Below are positions 1 to 10,916 of a stretch of DNA of 64,000 nucleotides, in pieces. How positions within the stretch are numbered: position 1 is the first letter of the stretch; the number at the start of each line of letters is the position of its first letter. The notes beneath the pieces are model-generated. The model was not told where the DNA came from. It saw only the letters and a program-made list of their open reading frames with translations, and did no database searches. The translations under genes were made by a program, and so were the position numbers. The DNA is from Acanthacorydalis orientalis (taxonomy: Eukaryota; Arthropoda; Insecta; Megaloptera; Corydalidae): contig CM068313.1 of assembly GCA_034766995.1 (NCBI GenBank), forward strand, positions 10,550,512-10,614,511, read 5' to 3'.

Positions 1-437
1 GCAGATGGAAAATTACCTACAGAACATACGTATGATCTTCAGAGAACACTGAAAGCGTTATGTGCTTGACTTTTCTTGAAATCATCCTTCCTATCGAATG
101 TACTTCTTATTCACTATCGCGTTCATAATTTAATTTATTTGTTTTATCTATTAATATTTATGCTTTTCTTGATATCTATAGCTTTCAAGTATTATTTTGT
201 ACAAGAGTAAAGAATTGACCAGCTTGTTTTGTTTATAAAGAGAATTAGAACTAATTCGTAGCATTTTATTTTATTAATGAATATATAAATCTATTAATAC
301 AAAATTAATTCGTAAAATTGTTATATCTTCCATGTCACAATTGTTTTCTTCTTTCGCACATAAATTATTTATTTTTTTATCCGACAATTTACAAAAATGT
401 CTTTGTGATTTGTTACGTTCCTGTCTATCCGGATTTA

Positions 438-524
438 AAGTTATTTTCCTTATTCTTAAGGTCACTATTATTTGATTTTGTTTTCCCATGAAAATTGTGA
501 CCTTAAGGATAAGAAAAATAACTT
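438..524. repeat. R2 inverted repeat, copy 1
   Basis: An imperfect hairpin. The left arm starts AAGTTATTTTCCTTATTC and the right arm ends GGATAAGAAAAATAACTT, around a roughly 30-bp loop. The inner arms end in a matched GGTCAC / GTGACC pair. The same arms recur at 57470-57627 around a different centre, and similarity continues beyond the left arm toward position 395, so this is a dispersed fold-back element rather than a chance hairpin. No coding content is seen. Confidence 0.6.
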
Positions 525-527
525 AAA

Positions 528-700
528 CATTATGTTACCAAAAATGGTCAATAAATGAGTGTTTATCATTTGTGATTGTCTTTTAATTGAGTTTAAAAAA
601 AGTTAATTCTTTTGAAAGTAAAATTTTACCTAAAAATTGATCAATAATCAATTATTGAATATTTTTGTACCAAAAAATATTTTGTGATTACTTAATGATG
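528..700 (+). repeat. R1 fold-back repeat, partial
   Basis: Contains the R1 core GATCAATAATCAATTATTGA followed by an ATTTTTG-type tail and a decayed left portion. Diverged copy in the right-half orientation. Confidence 0.5.
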
Positions 701-734
701 AATTATAAATTTAAACTATTTGATCTTTTCCTAA

Positions 735-930
735 ATAATTTATTTTCATTCCACAAATTATAAAAACATATCACGAACGCTTTAAACATGATGGAAAATC
801 TATCAAAATATTCATAAACATTCAGAAACTATCAATAATAATTTATTGAATATTTCTGATAGTCTTTCAAGTAAAAAAATAATTTGTGTATGTGAATTTA
901 GCCACAATGTTAGAACTGTATTATGATTAT
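735..930. repeat. R1 fold-back repeat, internally deleted
   Basis: The left end reads as the TTTTCATTCCACAAA arm. The right end carries AATTTAGCCACAATGTTAGA. The centre is shortened relative to longer copies, so both outer arms of the fold-back family are present in one element. Confidence 0.55.
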
Positions 931-1300
931 TCGATTCTTTCAATTTTATAATTGCTCTACTAAAAACTAAAAATTTAAACAAAATCAGTGAAGTAAATTT
1001 AATTAATTTAATGAAGCAATTCTAAAATTATTTCTCAAACATTTTCTCTGTAACAAACAAAAAATTAATTGAATAAGTTTACAACATAGACAAAATTCTC
1101 AGTAATAAAAACAATATGTATAAAAAACAATCAGTTTCAACTTTTAATCAAATTTATTGGAATATTCATCTCGAACTGAATAACATTTTCTACTTGTCTA
1201 TTTTCCGGATTTTCGGAATAATTAAGTAAATATTAAACATAGTTTTAATTATAATAGAATTAATTATATTTTCAAGCGATTAGTACAACTTTGAAATCAA

Positions 1301-1332
<32 letters not shown>

Positions 1333-2059
1333 AATTATTAACAATGAATTTGAAATACTGCTAATAAAGCACTCGTTCAAATAAATAAAATAGATATAAT
1401 ATGCATTATCAGAAATCAATTTCATCTGCCAATTTACTGTCTAGTTAAGCATTAAAATTTAAATTCCGGTGTTCATAAACACAATGTTCATGAATTGCAA
1501 TATTCTGTCTCACTTTGCTTATATATATACATATATTATACATGTATATATATGTATATAGAATAGTATTTAACCACAGAAAATCATATAAAGAAAAAAA
1601 TTCATTTCATATGATATAATATTATACAGAATACAAATTTAAAAATCACATGAGAATTTTTAATTAAAACAATCGTTTCATATTTATAAGTTAATTAATA
1701 AAATTTTCGTTGTATCTTATTGATTTATTTATCATCCTCGTGTCGTTTTTATAATTCTATAGCGTTTAATTTTCGATATAACTCTATACACTGAATCTCG
1801 ATATTCTAAGTGAGTTATATAGTGTAATAACTTTAACTATTGTTTTATACGAAGCTACAATTCATTAGCATGAAGAAACAGTTTACAATTTCCTTACAGT
1901 TATGACTGAAACTGTATCAAACTACTTGAAACTATCACAATGTTAATCGAAAAGTACTAAAAAACGAATAAACTTGTTTGTCATTGTAAGAATGGAATGA
2001 GTTATGAACTGCAATGGAATAATAGTTGATAATTTTTTAAAATGATTCTCTTAGTGTTT

Positions 2060-2063
<4 letters not shown>

Positions 2064-2112
<49 letters not shown>
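2064..2112. repeat. (TA)n microsatellite
   Basis: Uninterrupted TA dinucleotide array of about 48 bp. The same array type occurs more than forty times in the window. Confidence 0.95.
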
Positions 2113-2114
<2 letters not shown>

Positions 2115-2479
2115 CCTCATTTAAGTTTCACTAACAAATTTATAATTACTTATCTATCAGTATAATTTAATTAATTTTAGCAGTTTGAATTAATGTTTTA
2201 TTATTAACAATTATTAACTCTTTGGGCTCGTATGGCCAGTTGTACTGCCTAGACATTTAAAAGCATTCTACTCCTACTGACAGTGTTACTGCCCACATTT
2301 TATTATCTACAGATAAAAGAATTGATAAGCGTCCGTCCATCAATGTCATCGGATGTTTATATTTTTCTGTTTATCATATTTTTATCCTAATTCGTAGTAT
2401 ACAAACTTCTGATCCTACTGTATAATTGTTTGGAGTACAAAAGGTTATAAATAAATAAAGGTAATAAGGCATAATTATT

Positions 2480-2755
2480 TCTTCACTCCACAAACTAAAA
2501 AATGTCCTTTGATCAAAAATGTTTAATAAATTATTATTGATTGTTTCTTATGTTCGTTTTGATACCGATGTTATCATTTTCAGAGAACCAAGGTACAGAT
2601 TATAGATTTTTCTGTACCTCGTCTCTATGAATATGATGGTATCTCTATCGAAATGTGCATAAGCAAGAATAAAAAATGATCAATAAATATTTCTGTTCTG
2701 AAAAAAATATTTTGTAGTCTTTGAAATAAAAAAAGAATTCATTTATGAACGTATT
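2480..2755. repeat. R1 fold-back repeat, full palindrome
   Basis: One of the clearest complete copies. The left arm runs TTCACTCCACAAAC, then ATCAAAAATGTTTAATAAA, then GATACCGATGTTATCATTTTC. The centre is a GGTACAG / CTGTACC pair. The right arm mirrors this with ATGATGGTATCTCTATCGAA, AAAAATGATCAATAA and GAATTCATTTATGAA. Arms are about 130 bp each and clearly diverged. No open frame of interest; acts as a transposon-like or dsRNA-forming repeat only by inference. Confidence 0.7.
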
Positions 2756-2917
2756 AATAATCAAATAAAAAATGGCTGCTCTACACTAGCTTTTCAAATT
2801 TTAAATAATGTTTTCATTAACAATATGAAAATGGCTTATTGAAATTTCAATCCAAATTGATTAAAATTTGTAGTACAAAAGAATTTTATATATTTTCAAA
2901 TATATTACATTTAATAC

Positions 2918-2923
<6 letters not shown>

Positions 2924-2967
<44 letters not shown>
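2924..2967. repeat. (TA)n microsatellite
   Basis: TA array of about 44 bp. Confidence 0.95.
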
Positions 2968-2969
<2 letters not shown>

Positions 2970-2999
2970 AATTAAATTCGTTCTATCAATATAAAACGA

Positions 3000-3560
3000 A
3001 TATAATTGAAACGATAAATATCTAAACGTACAGCTGATATTCTACCTTTCCCATATTACATTCGTGTATTGTGAATACACTGAATAACTTTATATTTGAA
3101 TGCTTTAATAGTATTGAAATTTAATTAGAAATAATACATAAATAGAGTGAATAATGTACGACTCGACGTAATATCTCGCGTTCAGTACAGATATACGAAT
3201 AATAAAAAAAATATTGGAATGTTTAGAGTGAAATATATAGAACATTTAATAAAAATTTATCCCATGTACAATAATAGGAACATAAAAAAGAAGACACAGA
3301 CACTTCGCTGTACCGTTCGAAGTTATTAATTAAAACAATTCAGGAAGATAATTTATGTAAACGGGTTTTTAAATAGTTGAAATTTTCAGAATTCGTTATG
3401 ATTTGCGGTAGCTTATTGAATTTTTCAATTAATTTAGATATTGTTCGCTTGCCGGTTGAGAATGTTTTAATGAGATATTTTCTTTTCAATTTAATTTTTT
3501 TCAGTTGAACTTTTATACCTTTTATAATGTATTGAATAGATTTTTTCAAATAAAATTGTT
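3000..3560. other. Unique AT-rich stretch, possible RT C-terminal relic
   Basis: Largely unique sequence. On the minus strand, positions 3549-3340 hold an open frame of about 69 codons ending in a FNKLP-x10-FNYLK-type pattern. This vaguely recalls the C-terminal tail seen in many non-LTR reverse transcriptases (a WNxLP...FK pattern). No catalytic motif is present, so the resemblance is weak and the frame could be chance. Confidence 0.2.
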
Positions 3561-3570
3561 ACCTTATAGA

Positions 3571-3575
3571 CATAT

Positions 3576-3616
<41 letters not shown>
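3571..3616. repeat. (CA)n(TA)n compound microsatellite
   Basis: A CA array passes directly into a TA array. Confidence 0.95.
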
Positions 3617-3904
3617 AGAGATTTTATTCAAAAATTATACGAATACATTAAACTAGAATTTTAATTTAAATTTTCTAAATGGATATTACACATTTACTAA
3701 CAGAATTCTCTGGAATTTTGATTTATGATTCTTAGCAATATTATCATTAAAATAGTTTATTTATTCTAATTTCATGTCGTAATATGATTCAAAAATGAGT
3801 GGAATTTATTATTTATTATTCTGAAAATAGATATTTTTAATTTTTAAATTTATAAATCGTTTGACTTAATTTAAACAACTAGAAATAATAAATCAAAAAA
3901 CATA

Positions 3905-4050
3905 CAGAAATTAAACATAAATCAGATTTTAAATCTGTCTTCAACCTCTATCTAAGGACAGTACACGTGCAGAAACTAGCAGAGGAGAACAGACAGTAGA
4001 TCCAGAAACGAAAACAATTACTATCAAATATCAAAGAGAACACAGGTATA
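3905..4050 (+). repeat. R3 repeat, half copy
   Basis: Carries TACACGTGCAGAAACTAGCA followed by GAGGAGAACAGA. This matches the right arm of the R3 palindrome at 15485-15640, whose arms read TACACGTACGGAAACTAGC and, on the other strand, GTGGAGAACAGA. Confidence 0.5.
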
Positions 4051-4384
4051 AAAATATATATTTATAATTTGGTTAGAAGTGAACTCATTCTTAAATAATG
4101 CGAAGAATGATTCAACGTTTAAAATTATAATTCATTAATAAATCATTTTTACACTTTTTCTTATTCCATAATTAAATTTTGTACTTGAAAAAAGTAAGAT
4201 TTATTTCACTGACAAAATTACTACGTTTAATGTTATGCTTATATTTTTAAGAATTTATTGCAAAGAGATTAACATCCATAAGGATGTTTATTTGTCAAAT
4301 AAAATAATTTGTTATACAAGTACGAATTAAAATTCTAAAATTACATATTTAGTAAGTTAAAAAATATAAATACAAAATTATTTT

Positions 4385-4560
4385 TCCATTCCATAAAATA
4401 CATCAATATTTTTCGATTAAAAACGTTCACTAAATTATTATTTAGTGAATTAATAACAATTTATTGAACATTTTTGATCGAAAATGTTTGATGTTTGTGC
4501 GCTGAGAAAAAGAATATATTTGTGAAAGTTAATTTTGCCAGTGTCAGAACTTTTGTTGCC
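4385..4560. repeat. R1 fold-back repeat, centre deleted
   Basis: Both arms are present (TTTTTCCATTCCATAAA on the left; GTTAATTTTGCCAGTGTCAG on the right), joined near the AATTTATTGAACATTTTTG core. The central spacer is missing. Confidence 0.55.
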
Positions 4561-4990
4561 ATTCTTAACTGTAATAAATTTTTTTCAACCTTTTCGATTA
4601 TTACAACATACAACATTTTCTACTAGTTGCAAAAAAACTTAATACAATATTTACATAAATATAAATAAATATAACTTATATTTGTATACATAAATATAAA
4701 TCAGATTTTTTGGAATTTCAATCACAACTTTTTTAGATTTTTATAAACTGAAAATTAGGAAGTGTTTCAATTTCAAAGTATCACTTTTTAGTTTTAGAAA
4801 ATAACGAACAATATTTTTATTGATTTCTAAATTTAACTTTTTTTTAAAAAATAATTTTTGATCGTATGATGTGTGTGAAATTAAATGATATATTAAATTC
4901 TATGTGAAACTATATAATTTCAAATAACAGACAATATAATTTGTAAAGGACGAAATACATACAAAGGACGTTTGTATTTTCTTCATACGC

Positions 4991-4993
<3 letters not shown>

Positions 4994-5038
<45 letters not shown>

Positions 5039-5047
5039 GTATGTATA
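4994..5047. repeat. (TA)n(TGTA)n compound microsatellite
   Basis: A TA array followed by TGTA units. It abuts the left end of the mariner at 5048. Confidence 0.95.
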
Positions 5048-6098
5048 CACGAGGGTAGTGCCAAATATTCTCGGCCTAACATGTTTGTGCATGCGCAAAC
5101 AAAAGTTCTTCATATTCTACGGTAAAAGGAATGAGCTAAGAGATTTGGGATAGGAGTAAAGTCACTGGAAAATGAATCCACGTCCCGGTTGCCCTGTGGA
5201 AGTGCTCACGCCCGATTTTATAGTACATTTATAAGACCTAGTGCTTAATGATCGGCTCTTAAAAGTGAAAAAATTATCATCAATATTGAATATTTCACAA
5301 ACAATCGTTCGCTGAATTTTCTATGGCCATTTTGGTATGAATAACATCACTGCAAAGTAGTTACCTAAATTTCTTTCGACCGTTCAGCGTCGAATAGCCT
5401 TCACACGTTCATTTTTAGAGATCTGTAAGCTAGATCCAAATGTATTAATCGAGTTCATTTTAATAGGGGATGAAAGACGATCATTTACTAGGTTCCTCTG
5501 TTTAAAAGAAAATCAATTGAATAAAGGCGAACAGATGAATCTCCCCCAAGAAAAGTCAAGTTGTCTCAATCCATAAAAAAGATCTTGAGCACATTTTTTT
5601 GGAATAACAAGAGTATTTTATTAATAAGTTTAAAGAATGCAATACCACTGTTAATGGTCTATATTATGCAAAATTGTTGCATAAATTTCTGGATAATTTT
5701 CGCAAAAATGGCATGCAAAATCAACAAAGGAGTTCGCTTTTGCACAACAATACTCCAGTTCACACCGCTACTCTTTTTCACGCCTTTATTCGGGAGTGTG
5801 TCTTCCAAGAACTTGATCACTCACCTTGCAGTCTAGACATGACCCGTTGCGATTTTTGGAAAAAATTTTACGTGGAAAGTGTTTTAATGATGACAATGAC
5901 CTAAAAACGACGGTAACTGACCACTTTAACATAAAACCGGAAGATTATTTCTATAAGGGATGGAACTGATAATTAATCGATGTAAAAAATGTATTGAAAT
6001 TAAAAGAGATTATAGAGAAAAATAGGAAAATCTTTTTGTTTTTTTTTTAATAATATCCCTCACTATCTAGGACGAGAACATTTGACGCTACCCTTATA
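5048..6098 (+). mobile_element. Mariner element, about 1.05 kb, decayed
   Basis: Terminal inverted repeats are GAGGGTAGTGCCAAATATTC on the left and, as reverse complement of the right end, AGGGTAGCGTCAAATGTTCT. Plus-strand reading frames between them give a mariner transposase in pieces. A linker region reads GHFGMNN (about 5325-5345). The first catalytic Asp lies in an IGDE motif (about 5465-5480). A HNNTPVHTA block follows (about 5740-5765), then a LDMTRCDFW block (about 5833-5860), and a C-terminal DYFY motif near 5940. The second catalytic Asp, normally in HDN, reads Asn here. The N-terminal helix-turn-helix region is mostly missing and frames are broken, so the element is inactive. It is shorter than the usual 1.25-1.3 kb. 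Confidence 0.8.
5270..6020 (+). pseudogene. Mariner transposase pseudogene
   Basis: Cut-and-paste transposase relic of the Tc1/mariner superfamily inside the element at 5048-6098. The catalytic core is recognisable but spread over at least three frames with stops. The longest intact piece is about 76 codons ending near 5904. It holds the second catalytic block with Asp replaced by Asn (HNNTPVHTA) and the third catalytic block (SLDMTRCDFW). Known family members need three acidic residues with a 34-residue spacing between the second and third. Loss of one Asp plus frameshifts means no active enzyme. Confidence 0.75.
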
Positions 6099-6099
6099 T

Positions 6100-6440
6100 G
6101 TATGTGTATTTGTATATATGTGACGTTTGCATGTGATGCATCACTATATAAATGTGTGTCGCGAGGCGCGTAACGTATTTTATTGTATAACAATAACCTA
6201 CAACCCTAATGCAGGTTTGTAAGCCAGCACAAAGGATAACAATCACTGACGATATAATTATGAATTACAGCATGCTACTTAACCCCTGTATTCACATACA
6301 TGTTATATAATATTCAAATTTATGTAGTCATATTCATTACTTGATAATGTTACTTATTCGGATTACTTCACTGGAAAGCGAACGCACGATGACTATTGAA
6401 TGAAATTAATTAAGAATGAAAATTCAAGCGAATACAAACA
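6100..6440. other. Unique intergenic or intronic DNA
   Basis: Mixed-composition sequence with a small CpG-bearing patch (TCGCGAGGCGCG at about 6160). No reading frame, RNA gene or repeat family was recognised. Confidence 0.4.
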
Positions 6441-6495
6441 AGTATACATACGTGCGTGTACACAATAAACGTGTCTCAGTACTACCGAATTATAT

Positions 6496-6498
<3 letters not shown>

Positions 6499-6560
<62 letters not shown>

Positions 6561-6592
6561 ACATATGTTTGTGTATATATATATATATATAT
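6499..6592. repeat. Two (TA)n arrays around a short CA/GT spacer
   Basis: A 58-bp TA array, a short ACACAACATATGTTTGTGT spacer that is itself palindromic, then a second TA array. Open frames on both strands here only encode Tyr-Ile runs. Confidence 0.95.
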
Positions 6593-7596
6593 AAATGTGT
6601 ATGTTTGTTAGATAAACATGGTTCGTTCAGGAAGAAAGATATTGTTTTAATTTTGAATTGTATTTTCAAAAGTAAACATACCCGCAATTAAAAATTCTAG
6701 TTTTAAAACAGCACATTGTTTTTACGGACATATTTGTTTTTGTATAAAGGTCGGTTTATTTATTTTTATTTACATAAGAGCCAGTGAAAGTAAGGTTATG
6801 ATCAATTACAGACGTTAAGAATAAAACACTTTTTGTATTATTCATAAAAATAAATAACAGAATAAACATATATGAAAATAAACAATGTTGCTGAATGTTA
6901 TTGTTTAGTGTTATGAAAGGTAAATAAAATTTTATAATTATTATTATATTATATATTGTAAATTTGGATAAATAGCTTTAATTATTTAGTTATTACCCCA
7001 TTTTTAAGAAAATCGTTGACGGGAAGTGTAATTTTTTCGCTTTTATACAATAATTCTTTTGACAGGAATGAAACAAGTATCATAAGACAGTTCTAAGATT
7101 GATTAAATTCAGTTTCAGAAATGAATTGTTTTTTTCATTTTACAAACTATAAAATGTAAATAATTATAAATATATTTTAATTGTTGCTTATTATGTACAT
7201 TCGAAATTTTTGATTTAAAAAACGATTATGGTTTGAAGAGTGAACAGAAAAAAAGATTTATTTATTTGTTTTAAAATAATGTAGTGTCTGACTTTCATTA
7301 AAACTTTTTTAATTAATTTAAAATATAATTATTTATCTTAAATTATTTTTTTTTAAAAGATATTCATCTTTATTAAAATTGTGGTTCGAATGCATGCATT
7401 GATTTAAAAATATATATGCTCTAACAAATTAAAAATATATAAATATCAGTTTACATTCATAAATTACATAAAACAATCATTTTTCTTGAAACTCTAAAAG
7501 TACACAAACATTAACCATTTCAATATTTTATAGAATTGGAATTTTCATTCGTTTTTTTTAATGGATGAAAAATTTAAATATTTATTTCAAATTCTA

Positions 7597-8100
7597 TTTG
7601 GTTGGTAGAAAAATAATTGGGGTTTATGACCTTCAAATTCATATATTATTTTTAATGTAAGTGGTTTTAAGTGATCCACAACTGTTGGATGACTAATGCA
7701 TAACTTTTGTGCAAAATCTCGAATAGTTCTGATTTAATTAACCCCTTCAGTTAGTCGTTATGAACTGAATAACCTTCATCTTCAAGGCTTTCGTTCTCAG
7801 CACGAAATTTTTGGAACCAATTGTACGTTTCATAACAGTACCCACACCAAAATCACTGTTTAGTTTACGAGCAGGTTCTGCTGCAAAAAATTGAGCTTAT
7901 TTACTTTTTTCCATCTTTAATTCAATAGCCCAATTTGAGACAAAATTAATAATAAAAACTTAGATCGATATTACCAAACACAGACCGAAAAATACACTTT
8001 AAAATGATATTAACATTAACACTATGAAATGATACTTTCAACGGAAAAAAATAAGGTTTGAATTCATAAAACAAAAACCGAAATTATTTTCCCACCAAAC
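7597..8100 (-). mobile_element. GGTTGGT-family mariner derivative, 504 bp
   Basis: Flanked by TA on both sides (7595-7596 and 8101-8102). Ends are TTTGGTTGGTAGAAAAATAA and, on the right, ATTATTTTCCCACCAAAC, forming an inverted repeat. On the minus strand it keeps a 5' leader and the start of a mariner helix-turn-helix domain (a GVGTV motif, then an EDEG motif) but lacks the catalytic half. Structure and size resemble the copy at 37489-38031, so this is a non-autonomous, internally deleted form. Confidence 0.8.
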
Positions 8101-8114
8101 TAATATTTTTTAAA

Positions 8115-8270
8115 TATTATTCTTTATTAAACAAATCACAAAAAAAATTCGAATCATAAATGTTCAATCAATGATTATTCATTATTGCTAATCTGCATTT
8201 CTATGGAAATGTCATCATCTTCAGAACTACAATATAGAGACAGATTTTCTGTATTATAATTAATTTGTGA
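8115..8270 (-). repeat. R1 fold-back repeat, left half
   Basis: Contains AATGTTCAATCAATGATTAT and TGTCATCATCTTCAGAAC followed by a decayed centre (ACAGATTTTCTGTA). It begins just right of the mariner derivative. Confidence 0.55.
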
Positions 8271-8519
8271 AATTAAATAAATACTATTACAGAGGAACGT
8301 ATGTTTCAAAATATTTAAAATTTTAAAATCATATTTTTTGGCACTATAACTTAATTCACTTGCAAAAATTATTTTTTATTCTACCTAAAACATTTCAAGT
8401 TTTTTTCTGATCAAATTAGACATTTAGATTATAAATATAAATTATCAGATTGTTAACACTATTTAATTTAAACGTTTCGTTATTCGTTCAAACATTGAAT
8501 CATTTAATTCTTAAATATT

Positions 8520-9480
8520 TAATAAACCAAAATTTCAATAGAACTAGCGGAGAACACTCGATAGCGTTGAAATAGTCCCTCTATGTTCTACGATTGAGTA
8601 CACTCGATTTTGACTTATCATTATCATTAATGTGATCGATTACACTCAAACTATTAAATGTCAATAGTTATAGTAGTTAAAGTGCGTTTTGTATTGATTC
8701 AAACTAGGTGACTGGCTAATTCAACAGAACAGTTCAATAATACTAATTCTGTAGAGGGGTTGATCCACATCGATATTGCATGCATGAGTATTGTAGTATC
8801 AGTATTGTCGTTTCAGTACTCATGAGTCATCGATTAGTACAACGTATGACAATGAATTATTCAAAAAATTAAATGTTGAAAATGAATATGAGAATCTACT
8901 TCAAGCATAATATTGTTAAGGATTCTTTAGCTATTTCAGTCTAAGAATTTTGATAAAAGCAATTATTCCAATCAAATTGTTGTATGTTTTATTATTTCTT
9001 GTATTAAACTATTAAAAATGTTCTGTTATTAAACTATTTTTCGAATACAAAAAACTAATTTTAAAACTCAACAGCAATTTCCTCCTGTCTTCTACTGTAA
9101 CACTAAAATTTCACTATTAAATTATTCATTATCAGAATAATGAAATCATCTATGAAGTCTAGACATACAGCAACGCACATAAGTAATGCATAGTGTGTTG
9201 CAACTGCATGAGACAAGTTCGAATATCTCGAGTGAGATACAAATATCATAAGTTGAAAAGCACTAACACATAACGACGATCCATATATCATACATTTTTA
9301 ATAAAATGTGGTCGCGACGGCGCTAGAGCACACTTTATAAAGTTACGTGGTTTAAGAGTTATGCAGTACACGTGTTATTATGAGCAAAAATCTATGCAGC
9401 CAGCCGACGAGATTGTTGATTTCGATGGACAGATGTATATTTTTTATAATAAAATATGTAAATTTTTATATTGAAAGGGA
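8520..9480. other. Unique, moderately GC-richer stretch
   Basis: About 1 kb without TA arrays or recognised repeats. Scattered CpG-containing words (GTGGTCGCGACGGCGC near 9308) and a hairpin at 8783-8824. A 62-codon minus-strand frame (9291-9103) has no recognised motif and is probably chance. Could be conserved non-coding DNA; nothing decides this from sequence alone. Confidence 0.35.
8783..8824. repeat. Hairpin with 8-bp perfect arms
   Basis: CATGAGTA and TACTCATG are perfect inverted arms separated by a 26-nt spacer in otherwise unique DNA. Confidence 0.5.
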
Positions 9481-9998
9481 ATTGACAAAAAAAGGCGATC
9501 TACGAACAGAAATTTCTTGAATACATACATACACATGTATATATATATATACACTAAAAGAAACTGCAGTCTTTATAAAGTGCTATATCACTCTTTTCTT
9601 AAATTGTAATCTTTTGAAATTTATATGCGGTGAAATTACATTTATTTTTAGAAAAGAAATATCTTTTATTCATATAAAAATACATCAATAAATCTATAAA
9701 TATATAATCATTGTAATTTAAAAACATCGAATAATTGCAAAGGTCCTGTCCGTTTTCCAGTGAATGTCGTTACAGTCTTTTTATAATGATTCCATTGATG
9801 CTTTAACCTGATGATAATCAACACTCTTAAAAGTTTTTCTACGTCTATGTTCGCTCGTTATTAATTTCCATAGACATTTTATTATTAATGCATACATCTT
9901 TATAAAAAAAACTTATGAAAATGATTTCCATTTTTGATAACGTCGAACATAGAATAATTCATTCATTAGATGAAATAGAATTTGTAATGTAAAACATG

Positions 9999-9999
9999 T

Positions 10000-10035
<36 letters not shown>
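9999..10035. repeat. (AT)n(GT)n compound microsatellite
   Basis: TA units pass into GT units, followed by a short GGAGAGAGA tract. Confidence 0.9.
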
Positions 10036-10494
10036 GAGGGAGAGAGATAATATAGAGGACAAATACTCGACTTTCATGTGTATGTGTGTGGAGGTAAAAA
10101 TTCTATTGTGTAAATTGAAATATTTTCATTCAAAAGATTTAATATTTGAGAGCACATAATTCAGACTCATGAAATGAAACAAAGTTTTAAAAACCTCATT
10201 TCATTATTCTTTGGATTATTTTTTTTTGTAGAAGTGATTTTTATAATGAGTCTTTTATAAACGTAATATGGTGTTGATATGAAATTATATACTACTTTAA
10301 AATAATAGAATTTATTTCATTGAAGATTTGAATATAAAATAAAATTAAATCTTATAAAAATCTTTATAAGTTAAATAATTTTGCTTCGATTTTTAGAAAA
10401 AAAAATTGTAAATTTGTAAGGAAACTATTTTTTGTAATACAGACATATTTAATAAACATTTTTACATTCTTTTCGTAAATTAATTTTCCGTTCA

Positions 10495-10585
10495 CCTTAA
10501 AATCCATAAAAATGTTTCTGATCAAAAATGATAAACAATTAATTATTGATTATTTGACCAATTGATTGAATATTATATGAATTTT
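10495..10585 (-). repeat. R1 fold-back repeat, left-half fragment
   Basis: TTTCTGATCAAAAATG followed by AATTAATTATTGATTATTTG is the R1 core in the left-half orientation. Similarity fades before the mariner. Confidence 0.5.
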
Positions 10586-10916
10586 GAAAGCGATCATCCT
10601 TGGAATAGATAGGTATAAAAAAACGACCAATAACAGATACATATTTGCTAAAATTGTTCGTGGTGAATATTTTTGATTGCAAGAAATTGGCTTTGAGTTG
10701 ACTGAAACATCACTTGTGAATCATACATTTAAAAAACATGCGAGGTTTGGTAATTTAATCCCAGATTGACGTTAAAGTACTGGAGTACGTGGAGTTAAAC
10801 CAAAAGAAAAACAGCATATAGTTTTATCATTAGAGGGTGGTCAAGCGAAAATCGAACAGCTGGTAATTTCTGCACAGGAAGCTAGCACGTGCATCGTGTT
10901 TCTGTCAGTTGCCATA

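Noticed and set aside
2215..2310. TTAACTCTTTGGGC, a possible piggyBac-like left end; similarly TTAACCTTTTGAAACCGG at 44448
   Set aside because: No matching inverted end with TTAA was found downstream of either, so an element cannot be bounded.
5561..5836. 91-codon plus-strand frame with membrane-like hydrophobic runs inside the first mariner
   Set aside because: It is an off-frame reading of the transposase region; the transposase motifs lie in the neighbouring frame.
6416..6691. Open frames on both strands through the TA array, and similar frames at 20623, 25277, 28269, 30616, 34012, 43849, 46677 and 52693
   Set aside because: The residues are alternating Tyr and Ile produced by (TA)n. They are sequence artefacts.
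10600..10740. Peptide reading LQEIGFELTETSLVNH with a Tc1-like helix-turn-helix flavour, just left of the nested mariner
   Set aside because: Too short and without termini. Similarity is by impression only.
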